Of a DNA stretch of 16,550 bases, positions 1 through 7,246 are shown one piece after another. The DNA lies in contig DALYJJ010000128.1 of the NCBI GenBank assembly GCA_031969915.1, positions 1-16,550 on the forward strand. The letters are read 5' to 3'. The DNA is from DALYJJ01 sp031969915. GTDB taxonomy: Bacteria; Acidobacteriota; Terriglobia; Bryobacterales; Bryobacteraceae. Each line of letters starts with the position of its first letter. Position 1 is the first letter of the stretch. The notes below the pieces were generated by a model. The model saw nothing but the letters and a program-made list of their open reading frames with translations. It made no database searches and was not told where the DNA came from. The position numbers were made by a program, and so were the translations under genes.

Positions 1-1341
1 GGTCTCGAATCGAAGCGATGCGCCCTCGCCGATGGAGCGATAGAGTCCCCGCGCGCACACCCAGAGCCGCCGGTTGCGATCCATCAGCAACCCGTTCACA
101 CGTTCGTTCGGAAGCCCTTGCCGGGCGCCGTAGGTGGCCACCACGGCGTCGTTCCGAATGCGCGACAGGCGGCCCGGCGCCGGTCCCACCCACAGATCCT
201 CGCCATCCACGGCGAGCGCCCGGATGCGGTTGCCTCCCAGGCCGTTCCGGCTGTTCCAGATCCGCCAGCGGCCGGTCTGGGCATCCATCTTCCCGAGCCC
301 TGTGTCGGTAGCAACCCAGAGATTGCCTTGGTGATCCCGCCGGATGTTCCAAATGAGGTTGCTCGGCAGGCCCTCCGCCATCGTCCAGCTCTCCCACCGG
401 CGGAAGCCGAGCCATCGCACCACACCGCTGCCGGGAAGACCGATCCAGATCGATCCTTCGGTGTCCACCAAGGCAAAGGATACGGACTCGCTCTCCAGGC
501 CGCGGCTCGTGTCCACCACCATCCAGTCGGCCCCTTGTTGCAAGGCGAGGCCGCGGTCCGTGGGCACCAGGACGCCGGCCATGCGGTCCGCGAAGAGCTT
601 TGCGGAATCGACGCCCGATTGTGGCAGGCCCGGGGCAACGGAGACGAAAGCAGCCGCGGACCGGTCCTTGCGGTACAGCCCATCGCTGCTCCTGACCCAG
701 ACCGAGTGGTCCGGCGCCGTGGTAATGCTCAGCCAGCGGGTTGACGGCAGGCCCATCCGCGTACCGACGGGCCTCACTCCCGCCGGCGTGACGCGACACA
801 GGTCGCGCCCGCATCCGGTCCAGACGTCACCGGACGAATCGACGTGGACGGCCGAGACTTCGCCGCCAAACAGCCGCTTGCCGGCCAGACTGCCCGCGCT
901 CGCTTTCTCAATCCGGAACAGGCCGGTTGTGGCAGCGATCCAGAGGTTTCCTTCGTCGTCGCTGTCGAGCGTCGTCGCACCGTGGATCTCGATCCGCTCC
1001 GGAAAGGACGCTTCAGCGAACCGGGAGCCGTTGCGCCGCGCCACGCCCCATCTCGACGCCACCCACAAGGACCCATCCCGCGCCACGTGCAGGGCCCAGA
1101 TCTCGCGGCTGGCGAGCCCCTCGTCCATGGCCGAGAACGAAGTGCCGTCGTAGCGGAAGAGGCCGGCCTGGGTCCCGACCCAGATATACCCATCGCGGTC
1201 CTGGGCGATGCACGTTACGGCCAGGTTCGAGAGGCCTTCCGCCTGCGTGTAGTGTCGAAAACTGAAACGCTGGGCGAGTAACGCGGCCGCAGACGCGAGG
1301 ACCGCGCACAAGAGTCGCGTGACTGCGTTCAGGCGGCACAT
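1..1341 (-). CDS. Secreted two-component-regulator-type beta-propeller (Reg_prop) sensor, N-terminal part, truncated by window edge
   Basis: An open frame of 447 codons runs without a stop from an ATG at 1341 to the left edge, so only the N-terminal part is present. The start encodes a signal peptide (MCRLNAVTRLLCAVLASAAA, cleavage probably after ALLA near residue 23). After it come about ten blade-like repeats of 35-45 residues, each with the Reg_prop pattern of a D-x-x-G turn followed by hydrophobic-W-hydrophobic: DRDGYIWVGTQAGLFRYDG, DGSLWVASRWG, EGNLWIAATTGLFRI, GDVWTGCGRDL, HSVWVRSSDGLYR, GSIWIGLPGSG, QGNLWVATDTGLGKM and NRRLWVCARGLYR. In known families such periplasmic propellers precede a Y_Y_Y domain, a membrane helix and a histidine kinase, GGDEF or LytTR output; the output domain lies outside this window, so the signalling type cannot be named. 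The ribosome site before the ATG is weak. Confidence 0.85.
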   Translation of the reverse strand, partial: MCRLNAVTRLLCAVLASAAALLAQRFSFRHYTQAEGLSNLAVTCIAQDRDGYIWVGTQAGLFRYDGTSFSAMDEGLASREIWALHVARDGSLWVASRWGVARRNGSRFAEASFPERIEIHGATTLDSDDEGNLWIAATTGLFRIEKASAGSLAGKRLFGGEVSAVHVDSSGDVWTGCGRDLCRVTPAGVRPVGTRMGLPSTRWLSITTAPDHSVWVRSSDGLYRKDRSAAAFVSVAPGLPQSGVDSAKLFADRMAGVLVPTDRGLALQQGADWMVVDTSRGLESESVSFALVDTEGSIWIGLPGSGVVRWLGFRRWESWTMAEGLPSNLIWNIRRDHQGNLWVATDTGLGKMDAQTGRWRIWNSRNGLGGNRIRALAVDGEDLWVGPAPGRLSRIRNDAVVATYGARQGLPNERVNGLLMDRNRRLWVCARGLYRSIGEGASLRFET

Positions 1342-1455
1342 GGCAGCTAGTCTACGTATCGGCAACGATTCCTAATTCTCTTGGAAAGGAGTCGCTCAGT
1401 CCAACAATTCTCCAGCAAAAAGCGCCTCCCGTGCACAAATGGCCGCCTCGAACGC

Positions 1456-4005
1456 TCACCGGCGCCGCAGCAGCGATGCGATCCGTTCCAATGCCGGCTC
1501 GAGCGCCTGCGGCTGGTCCAGAACGGGACGAAAAAGGTCGCCCACTGCCGCGAAGCGTTCAATGGCGTTGGCCAGCGTGAAGTCGAGCGGACTCAAGCCC
1601 GGCCGAACTTCGTCCCAGGAGAGCGGCGTGGCCACGGGCGCGTGGTCATAGGCCCGGGGAACGTAGGGCGCGGAAATCGTCTTTCCGGTGGAGATTTGCA
1701 GGTAATCGAAATAGACGCGCCCCTTGCGCCTCTTGGCAACGGAGCGTGGCGTGGTGAACAGTTCGGGGTTTTCGTCGAACACCAGGTGGAACAGGAGTTC
1801 GGCGAAGGAGCGCACCTGCTCGAACGAATAGCGCGGCTCCAGCGGAACGTAGATATGGAGGCCGTCTCCGCCGGTGGTCTTCGGATAGCCCTTCAGTCCC
1901 ACCTGCTCGAGTCTCCGGCGGACCAGCAGGGCGGCCTCGACGATCACATCGTAGGGGGCGCCTTCGGTGGGGTCCAAGTCGACGAGCGCGAAGTCCGGGT
2001 GTTCGATCGAGCCGGTGCGGCTCATCCAGGGGTTCTGATCGATGCAGCCGAGGTTCACCAGGTACAGCAGCGAAGGGAGATCGTTCGCCAGCACGAAGTG
2101 GATCGGTTCGCCGCCCCGGTGTTCGGAGGGGACGGCCACGGTCTTCAGCCAGGAAGGATAGGTCCCGGGCGTGTTCTTCTGAAAGAAGAAGGCTTCGCGA
2201 ATCCCGTTCGGGTAGCGCTTCAGCGACAGCGGCCGGTCCTTCAGGTGCGGCAACAGCAGGGGCGCGACGGCGTGATAGTGATTCAGCAGGTCGCGCTTGG
2301 TGTAGCCCTGGTCCGGGTAGAAGACCTTATCGACGTTGGTGAACTTTAGCCGGCGTCCGCCGAGTTCGCGCGTGATCTCTTTGGCCTGGCGGCCGGTCAC
2401 AGGGTCCGGGAACAGGAGCGCGGGCGCTTCGGGCGGGACCGCCGGGATCTCCGGCGTCACCTCTTCCGGCGCGACATCGGCGCGCAGGCCGATATACACG
2501 GGAGCGCGCAGGCGCTGATCGCCGGTCCACTCCAGGAACTTGATCTCGGCGACCAGTGCCGGCCGGAGGAACTCCACCTCGCGCGGAACGTCGGGCCTGG
2601 CGGCGAACGGACACTCCGCGGTGATCAAAGGCGCCATCCGCTCGTACAGGCTCTTGACGGTCTTCCGGTCGAATCCCGTACCCACGCTGCCGACATAGTG
2701 GAGGAGCCCGCCGCGATAGACGCCCAGCAGGAGCGACCCGAAGTACTCGCGCTCGCCCTTCTGAAAGCCGGCGATGACGAACTCCTGGCGTTCGAAGGCC
2801 TTCACCTTGACCCACGACCGGCTGCGGCGCGACTCATAGCGGCTACCGCCGCGCTTGGCCATCACACCTTCGAGGCCAAGCTCCCTCGCGGCGGCCAGCA
2901 TCTCGTCTCCCTGGGCCGCGAAATGAGGCGAGTAGTGAAGACGGGGGTGTGGCTTGAGGATCCCCTCCAGGCGGCGCTTGCGCTCGGTGAGCGGCTGCGA
3001 CCGGAGGTCGGCGCCATCCAGGTAGAGCAAATCGAAGATGTAGAAATTCGCCGGCGTAGTGCGTGCCAGATGGGCGATCGCGTTGGCGTCGGTGACGGAG
3101 ATGCGCGGCTGGATGAGCTGGAAGCTCGACCGCCCCTTCTCATCGACCACCGCGATCTCGCCGTCGACGATCGCCGTTCGCGCCGCGAGGTAGTGCGGCA
3201 ACACGGACAGCTCGGGGTACTGGCGGTCGATCACGTTGCCGCGCCGCGAGTAGAAGGTCGCGGCGCCGTCGGCCACAAAGGCCAAGGCGCGCACGCCGTC
3301 CCACTTCACTTCGAAGAGCCAGTCGCCGCCGCGCGGGGGTTCGGCCGCGGTCTCCGCGCTCATGGGAGCGAAAAAAGCGGGCAGCGGGGCGCCGGCGGCA
3401 GGCGGGGCGCCGGCGGCGGGCGCGGCCGGCGGGTGTAGCTCCGCTGCGATTTCCTGTTGGGTGCGGCCACTCTTGACGCTGCGGGCATGCGCCTCCACGT
3501 CCCACGCCTCATCGGCGAACTGGTCGCGCTTCTTGATGAGCAGCCACTCGTTGCCCTTGCCGCGGCCTTTCATCCGGACGATCGCGAAATCGCCCTTCAG
3601 CTTCTCGCCGTGGAGCCGGAACTTCAGGTCGCCGCGCGCCAGTTGCTCGGCGGCGGAGGCGTTGCCCAGGAGTTCATAGGCGCCGCGATCCCAGAGCATC
3701 ACGCTGCCGCCGCCATATTCCCCTTTGGGAATGTTGCCTTCGAAATCGCCGTAGCTGGGCGGGTGATCCTCCACGTGGACGGCGACTTGCTTCGCCAGGG
3801 GAACCAGCGTGGGGCCTTTGGGCACGGCCCAGGATTTCAGAACCCCATCGATCTCCAGGCGGAAGTCGTAGTGCAGGCGCGTGGCATCGTGCCGCTGCAC
3901 GTAGAAGCGGTTTCCGGAGGCCGGCGGGGATGGCGGCCCGGCCGGGGGAGCGGGTTCGGGCGTCTTCTTAAAATCGCGTTTGCGGGCGTAGTCTTCGAGC
4001 GGCAC
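1456..4005 (-). CDS. ligD: Multifunctional DNA ligase D (3'-phosphoesterase, ATP-dependent ligase, polymerase)
   Basis: A complete 849-residue LigD of bacterial non-homologous end joining, close to the length of the Pseudomonas aeruginosa enzyme and in the same order (phosphoesterase, ligase, polymerase). The phosphoesterase spans about residues 30-170, with H39, H45, D47 and H81 at the expected metal and phosphate positions. The ligase carries the nucleotidyl lysine in FEVKWDGVRA (K234), the EGVMAKR motif near 379-385 and WVKVKAF near 398-404. The polymerase starts near 545 and has the catalytic DLD pair (D676, D678) and GGDGLHIYV (712-720). An Ala/Pro-rich linker at about 192-212 separates the first two domains. 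The start is GTG at 4005, chosen because the family start motif (YARKRDFKKTPEP) follows at once; no clear ribosome site is seen. LigD normally works with Ku, which is not in this window. The end is 114 bp upstream of the propeller sensor start, same strand. Confidence 0.96.
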   Translation of the reverse strand: MPLEDYARKRDFKKTPEPAPPAGPPSPPASGNRFYVQRHDATRLHYDFRLEIDGVLKSWAVPKGPTLVPLAKQVAVHVEDHPPSYGDFEGNIPKGEYGGGSVMLWDRGAYELLGNASAAEQLARGDLKFRLHGEKLKGDFAIVRMKGRGKGNEWLLIKKRDQFADEAWDVEAHARSVKSGRTQQEIAAELHPPAAPAAGAPPAAGAPLPAFFAPMSAETAAEPPRGGDWLFEVKWDGVRALAFVADGAATFYSRRGNVIDRQYPELSVLPHYLAARTAIVDGEIAVVDEKGRSSFQLIQPRISVTDANAIAHLARTTPANFYIFDLLYLDGADLRSQPLTERKRRLEGILKPHPRLHYSPHFAAQGDEMLAAARELGLEGVMAKRGGSRYESRRSRSWVKVKAFERQEFVIAGFQKGEREYFGSLLLGVYRGGLLHYVGSVGTGFDRKTVKSLYERMAPLITAECPFAARPDVPREVEFLRPALVAEIKFLEWTGDQRLRAPVYIGLRADVAPEEVTPEIPAVPPEAPALLFPDPVTGRQAKEITRELGGRRLKFTNVDKVFYPDQGYTKRDLLNHYHAVAPLLLPHLKDRPLSLKRYPNGIREAFFFQKNTPGTYPSWLKTVAVPSEHRGGEPIHFVLANDLPSLLYLVNLGCIDQNPWMSRTGSIEHPDFALVDLDPTEGAPYDVIVEAALLVRRRLEQVGLKGYPKTTGGDGLHIYVPLEPRYSFEQVRSFAELLFHLVFDENPELFTTPRSVAKRRKGRVYFDYLQISTGKTISAPYVPRAYDHAPVATPLSWDEVRPGLSPLDFTLANAIERFAAVGDLFRPVLDQPQALEPALERIASLLRRR
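3385..3420. repeat. Two-copy 18-bp tandem repeat in the ligD linker
   Basis: Two nearly identical 18-bp units (cggggcgccggcggc core) lie head to tail, differing at one base of the shared stretch. They encode the repeated Ala/Pro/Gly linker (AGAPPAAGAP) between the phosphoesterase and ligase domains of LigD. An 18-bp unit keeps the frame, so copy number could vary without breaking the gene. Confidence 0.75.
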
Positions 4006-4297
4006 GGTGCTTCGGCAGAAACCATGATAGCCGCCGCGCCGGACAATGCCAGCTTAGTGGGCCCGGTTTCGCGCATACGGCTCAGGAACCCCTCGCGCAC
4101 GCAAACCCCTGTTGTCGCCAAGCCCACGACAGGCGAAGTGGCGACCCTGCGGGCCCGGCTCGCTCCGCTTTACTTGCGCAAGTACGGTGACCACTCGGCC
4201 CATCAATTAGCTACCTGAGGAATGAGAGGAAGTTCTGGAAGGACATCATACATTCTGCTTCCAAACCGGGTAGTGGTGATCTAAGCTTGATCAGAGA
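4006..4297. other. Intergenic region between ligD and the AT-richer patch
   Basis: About 290 bp between divergently oriented genes. I see no supported gene, RNA or clear promoter here. Base composition shifts from GC-rich to AT-richer at roughly 4200, which may mark the left boundary of an inserted segment. A short ATG frame of 20 codons from 4223 exists but has no recognisable content. Confidence 0.5.
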
Positions 4298-4741
4298 ATG
4301 ATGGGGTGGATTGAGTCGTTTGACGATCGTAGCGGGGCTGGCTTTAGAGTTGGGCCCAGCGAGCACGATCTGGTTGCGTTGCATAGGCGACCACGAAAGA
4401 CGTTTCTTGCGGGAGTCTTCTCAGAGATCTCCCAGGAGGTTGTTTTCTTTTATCGATGGAACGGATATTTGTGGTTCAATACAACACGGTGTGATCAACC
4501 AATTGCCCTAGTAAACTGCAGGGCGCAATGGAGCGTTGAATTAGGACAGGCCACTTTCGGACTTAGGCATGTAGAAGACGCGGGGGTTGTTTTTGAACGA
4601 TCTTATGCATACGCAATCGATAGCATGTTGCTGAATGACTTCACGCCGTTTGTTGAGGCTGAGCATTTCGACATATTTCTTTTTGTTTCAAATGTTCTAA
4701 ATGAGGAGGCAAGGGCGCAAAGGATCTTCCAAGCTTCTTGA
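4298..4741 (+). CDS. Unrecognised 147-residue protein in an AT-richer patch
   Basis: I do not recognise this protein. The frame opens with two consecutive ATG codons (4298 and 4301) after a weak purine stretch (AGAGA), with an in-frame TGA a short way upstream, and ends in TGA at 4741. It has no signal peptide, no membrane helix and no obvious catalytic motif. The composition is that of a small soluble mixed alpha/beta protein rich in aromatic residues (VVFFYRWNGYLWFNTTRC near 48-65, and a hydrophobic FDIFLFVSNVL near the C-terminus). Codon usage is AT-richer than in ligD or the arginine genes, which suggests transfer. It lies just upstream of a toxin-like C-terminal stub and an antitoxin gene on the same strand. 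It could be an unrelated ORFan gene carried in with the segment; a role as a replacement toxin is possible but there is no sequence evidence for it. Confidence 0.55.
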   Translation: MMGWIESFDDRSGAGFRVGPSEHDLVALHRRPRKTFLAGVFSEISQEVVFFYRWNGYLWFNTTRCDQPIALVNCRAQWSVELGQATFGLRHVEDAGVVFERSYAYAIDSMLLNDFTPFVEAEHFDIFLFVSNVLNEEARAQRIFQAS

Positions 4742-4760
4742 TTCCCCGTCGGTTCTCTTG

Positions 4761-4826
4761 ATGGAGATCTGTTACAAGGACTGCTGGGCCGACTACAAAC
4801 GCCGCAAGAAGAAGGAGACCGATTGA
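4761..4826 (+). pseudogene. C-terminal stub of a RelE/HigB-type toxin
   Basis: The frame ending at TGA 4824-4826 encodes MEICYKDCWADYKRRKKKET plus a final Asp. The WADYKRRKK ending resembles the C-terminus of phage Gp49-like RelE/ParE family toxins, which often end in W-x-D-Y-x-x-R-K-K. The stop overlaps the antitoxin ATG by one base (TGATG), the usual coupling of toxin and antitoxin in this family. The rest of a roughly 90-100-residue toxin is missing: the frame extends back only to a stop at 4698-4700, and nothing upstream of about 4765 looks like a toxin. I infer deletion or replacement of the toxin with loss of all but its last 15-20 codons. The match is short, so confidence is moderate. 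Confidence 0.5.
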
Positions 4827-5143
4827 TGCCACTCACACACGACTTCAAAGAGACCGTTCGCGCACGTGCGCAGCGTGATCCCAAGTTTCGTCAGGCGCTG
4901 TTGCGGGAAGCCGTTGAGAGCATCCTAAACGGGGAACTGGACACCGGCAAGGCCGTTCTACGCGACTACGTCAACGCTACAGTCGGATTTCAGACCTTGG
5001 AGAGCGCCACCGATATTCCGGCCAAGAGCCTGATGCGGATGTTGAGTCCGAAAGGAAGCCCTTCCGTTGCGAACTTCTCGATCATTCTGGCGGCGCTTCA
5101 GAAGGCCGAAGGCGTTCATTTCGAACTGTCCTTGAGACGATGA
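4826..5143 (+). CDS. HigA-like helix-turn-helix antitoxin / transcriptional regulator
   Basis: A complete 105-residue protein starting MPLTHDFKETVRARAQRD. It follows the pattern of the probable addiction-module antidote family found next to RelE/HigB toxins: an N-terminal R-x-x-x-D-P-x-F-x-x-A-L-L-x-E-A block (about residues 13-28), GKAVLRDYVNATVGF (about 41-55), then the helix-turn-helix with IPAKSLMRMLSPKGSPS (about 63-79) and a final helix (IILAALQKAEGVHFEL). Start choice: ATG at 4826 overlaps the upstream TGA by one base; a TTG three bases earlier is also in frame but less likely. Such antitoxins bind and neutralise the toxin and repress their own promoter. Here only a stub of the toxin remains, so the gene is probably an orphan antitoxin that may act as a repressor or anti-addiction factor. 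It converges with the next gene, whose stop codon is only 17 bp away. Confidence 0.85.
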   Translation: MPLTHDFKETVRARAQRDPKFRQALLREAVESILNGELDTGKAVLRDYVNATVGFQTLESATDIPAKSLMRMLSPKGSPSVANFSIILAALQKAEGVHFELSLRR

Positions 5144-5150
5144 AGATAGT

Positions 5151-5170
5151 GGCCCGGCGTTTAGCGGGCC
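5151..5170. terminator. Short hairpin between convergent genes
   Basis: An inverted repeat ggcccg / cgggcc (6-bp stem, 8-nt loop) sits in the gap between the convergent antitoxin gene and the MCDYSLH gene and contains the TAA of the latter in its loop. There is no strong T-tract on either side, so a bidirectional terminator is only a possibility. Confidence 0.3.
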
Positions 5171-5667
5171 TCCACCAGGGTGTTCGAAGACAGCGCCCCG
5201 GACCGCGCTTCGCGCTCCTCGCACGCGAGGCTCAGCACACGCACCGCTTGCCCCGGCCGCAGCGCCTGCAGCAGAATGCGCCGGCCGTTCGAGAAACGCA
5301 CGGCGTCGCGATAGCTGTATTCGTCGGCGTCCATCTGCACGAAGCGCACGGTTTCGTTTGCGGATACGCCGAGTTCCCGCTGCAGCGGAAGCGGAAGTTC
5401 GCTCAGCAGCAGCTTTGCGCCCGGCGGGATGCATACCGCGCAGGCGGGAGCGTCGTCGTCCGGTTCGCGAAACCAGCTCTTCCACCACTCGCTCTTCCAC
5501 CAAGCGAGGGTCCATCGCGGCGGGGCCGGTTTCTTCATCGTTCTTCGCGATCGCAATTCCTCCAGGGATGCCAGCCCGATGGATCCGGCCGGGAACCGGT
5601 AGGCGATGAGATCCTCGTTCTCAACCGCCAGCCGGGTGGGATTCGCATGCAGGGAATAGTCGCACAT
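5161..5667 (-). CDS. Conserved hypothetical protein (MCDYSLH family)
   Basis: A complete 168-residue protein beginning MCDYSLHANPTRLAVENEDL. This opening, with the following RFPAGSIGLAS block (about residues 24-34), resembles a group of small conserved hypotheticals I associate with Acidobacteriota and some Proteobacteria; no function is known to me. The middle is Trp-rich (WTLAWWKSEWWKSWF, about 52-66), followed by CAVCIPPGAKLLL (76-88) and a conserved-looking block MDADEYSYRDAVRFSNGRR (112-130) with GQAVRVLSL (139-147). There is no signal peptide or obvious membrane helix. The ATG at 5667 has a strong ribosome site (AGGGGG four bases upstream). It is transcribed in the same direction as the epimerase gene, 58 bp downstream of it, so the two may share a transcript. 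Confidence 0.8.
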   Translation of the reverse strand: MCDYSLHANPTRLAVENEDLIAYRFPAGSIGLASLEELRSRRTMKKPAPPRWTLAWWKSEWWKSWFREPDDDAPACAVCIPPGAKLLLSELPLPLQRELGVSANETVRFVQMDADEYSYRDAVRFSNGRRILLQALRPGQAVRVLSLACEEREARSGALSSNTLVEAR

Positions 5668-5725
5668 GGGTCCCCCTCGTGCGATGGACGCCGGCGCGCG
5701 CGCGACTGTTTCTCGCTACTACCGA

Positions 5726-6757
5726 TCAGAAGCCCGTAGCGCGGATCCAGAAGCTCTCCTGCCAGCGGCCTCCGGCGGGGATCGATTGGAGATCTTTGTA
5801 GAGCCCGGCGTGCGCGAGGTTCAGTGCGTTGGTGGGCGCGCTCATCGGTTCGAAGCAGACGAAGCCGCGGCCCGGCGGGGCGTAGACCACGGCCACGGTG
5901 TACTTGGGTCCGTAGACAACATGCACCTCTTCGGTCTTGCCCCGTAGCTTGAACGTCGCTCGTCCGTCCGCGCCGCGCGTGAGAGTGGTAAATACGTCGT
6001 CGAACTGGCGGCCCGCGAGCGGATTCCACTCGGCCAGTTGGGCCGGCTTCACTTCGCCGGTGGGGATGAGAAGGTTCGAGAGCACCACCTGGTCGCGCGC
6101 GGCCACGTGCACGCTCCATTCGTCGCGCGGCGCGTCGTTCACCTGGAAATAGGGATGGTAGCCGACGGCCACCGGCATCGGCTCAGTGGCGTGATTCTCG
6201 ATCACCGTCTCCACCTCAAGCGTGGTTTCGCGGAGGCGGTAGGTCATTTCGATGGTGTGCGCGAATGGGAACTGCGCGGCGTACGCCGGCCAGCGCGAGA
6301 ATTCGAGCCGGCTGGTGACCTCCGCGCCGGAGTTGTCCGCGCGGAGGGCGGCGACCTGCCACTCCTTCGCGTAGGCGAGCAGCCCGTGAATGGGTTTCCC
6401 GTTGCCGTCGCGCCGGAAGTTGCCGAGGTCGGGATTCAGAACGTACTTGCGCCCGTTGGCGAAGAACGCATCCTGGTCGAGCCGGTTCGCCCAGGGAGCG
6501 AGAAACGGATTGCCCGCGAAGGTGGAGCGCGCCATCCTCTCGCCGAGCGTTTTCACGGGCGACCAGAACACCCGCTTGCCGCGCACCGTCATCTCATACG
6601 AGTTGTTGCCGAACGAGGGTGCGATCAACACCTCCGTCCGGGACGGCGAGTGCGCCAGGCGGATGACTTCCACACCGTCCACCGTCAGCCGTTCCGCCGC
6701 GTAGTCCGCTGCCTGTGTCATCACCGGCAGCATAGCGAGTACGAGAGCCGCGCGCAT
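5726..6757 (-). CDS. Exported aldose 1-epimerase (galactose mutarotase family)
   Basis: A 343-residue protein of the aldose 1-epimerase superfamily, which interconverts alpha and beta anomers of hexoses. A signal peptide (MRAALVLAMLPVMTQA, cleavage near residue 16-17) points to a periplasmic enzyme, unlike the cytoplasmic GalM. Family landmarks are NPFLAPWANRL (83-93), IHGLL with H124, VAVGYHPYF with the likely catalytic H201, and FEPMSAPTNAL with the likely general base E303. The length fits the family. The gene follows argR on the same strand after a 54-bp gap holding a hairpin without a T-tract, so it may or may not be read with the arginine operon; no functional link to arginine is apparent. 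The exact sugar cannot be told from the sequence. Confidence 0.9.
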   Translation of the reverse strand: MRAALVLAMLPVMTQAADYAAERLTVDGVEVIRLAHSPSRTEVLIAPSFGNNSYEMTVRGKRVFWSPVKTLGERMARSTFAGNPFLAPWANRLDQDAFFANGRKYVLNPDLGNFRRDGNGKPIHGLLAYAKEWQVAALRADNSGAEVTSRLEFSRWPAYAAQFPFAHTIEMTYRLRETTLEVETVIENHATEPMPVAVGYHPYFQVNDAPRDEWSVHVAARDQVVLSNLLIPTGEVKPAQLAEWNPLAGRQFDDVFTTLTRGADGRATFKLRGKTEEVHVVYGPKYTVAVVYAPPGRGFVCFEPMSAPTNALNLAHAGLYKDLQSIPAGGRWQESFWIRATGF

Positions 6758-6774
6758 CCCATCCAGTATCGCTC

Positions 6775-6798
6775 CGCCCGCTTCGCGGCGCGCGGGCG
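6775..6798 (-). terminator. GC-rich hairpin downstream of argR
   Basis: Inverted repeat cgcccgc (6775-6781) and gcgggcg (6792-6798) with a 10-nt loop lies between the argR stop and the epimerase start. No T-tract follows on the minus strand, so termination is uncertain; it could attenuate read-through into the epimerase gene. Confidence 0.3.
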
Positions 6799-6811
6799 CA
6801 AACGGCGGGGA

Positions 6812-7246
6812 CTAACTCGCGACGAACGACAGCAGGCGCTCGCGGAGCGCGGCGGCCGTCTCGTTGTCGGGAGTAATCACCAGGACCGTGTCGTCGCCGG
6901 CGATGGTGCCGAGGACCTCGTCGAAGCCTTCGGCGTCCAGTGCGGCGGCGAGCGAACTGGCGTGCGCCGGCGAGGTCTTGAGCACGAGCAGATTCTGGGC
7001 GCTGCGGATGTCGAGCAGGAACTCGGCGGCAATGGTGGCCAGGTCCGGACCGGCGGGCTCGGCTTGCATCTGGCGATAGCCGTCCGGGGTCTTCACCAGG
7101 CCCAGGTCGCGGATGTCGCGGGACAACGTCACCTGCGTGGCCGGGACGCCGAGTTGGCGGAGTTCCTGGGCCAGTTCCTCCTGGGTGTGCACGGAGCGGG
7201 TGCGAATGAGCTTGAGGATCTGGCCCTGGCGGAACGTCTTGTTCAT
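6812..7246 (-). CDS. argR: Arginine repressor ArgR
   Basis: A complete 144-residue ArgR, the arginine-sensing hexameric repressor/activator of arginine genes. The N-terminal winged helix-turn-helix includes HTQEELAQELRQLGV (20-34) and the DNA-recognition motif VTLSRDIRDLGLVK (39-52) with S42 and R43. The C-terminal oligomerisation and arginine-binding domain carries GTIAGDDT (113-120), whose acidic pair binds arginine. The ATG overlaps the argH stop by four bases (ATGA), which indicates translational coupling. As the last gene of the operon that starts with the ARG-box-controlled argF promoter, it probably controls its own synthesis. Confidence 0.96.
   Translation of the reverse strand: MNKTFRQGQILKLIRTRSVHTQEELAQELRQLGVPATQVTLSRDIRDLGLVKTPDGYRQMQAEPAGPDLATIAAEFLLDIRSAQNLLVLKTSPAHASSLAAALDAEGFDEVLGTIAGDDTVLVITPDNETAAALRERLLSFVAS

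Noticed and set aside
1342..1455. Possible terminator after ligD (GGCGCTTTTTG on the minus strand)
   Set aside because: A T-run is present but no compact stem could be paired in front of it.
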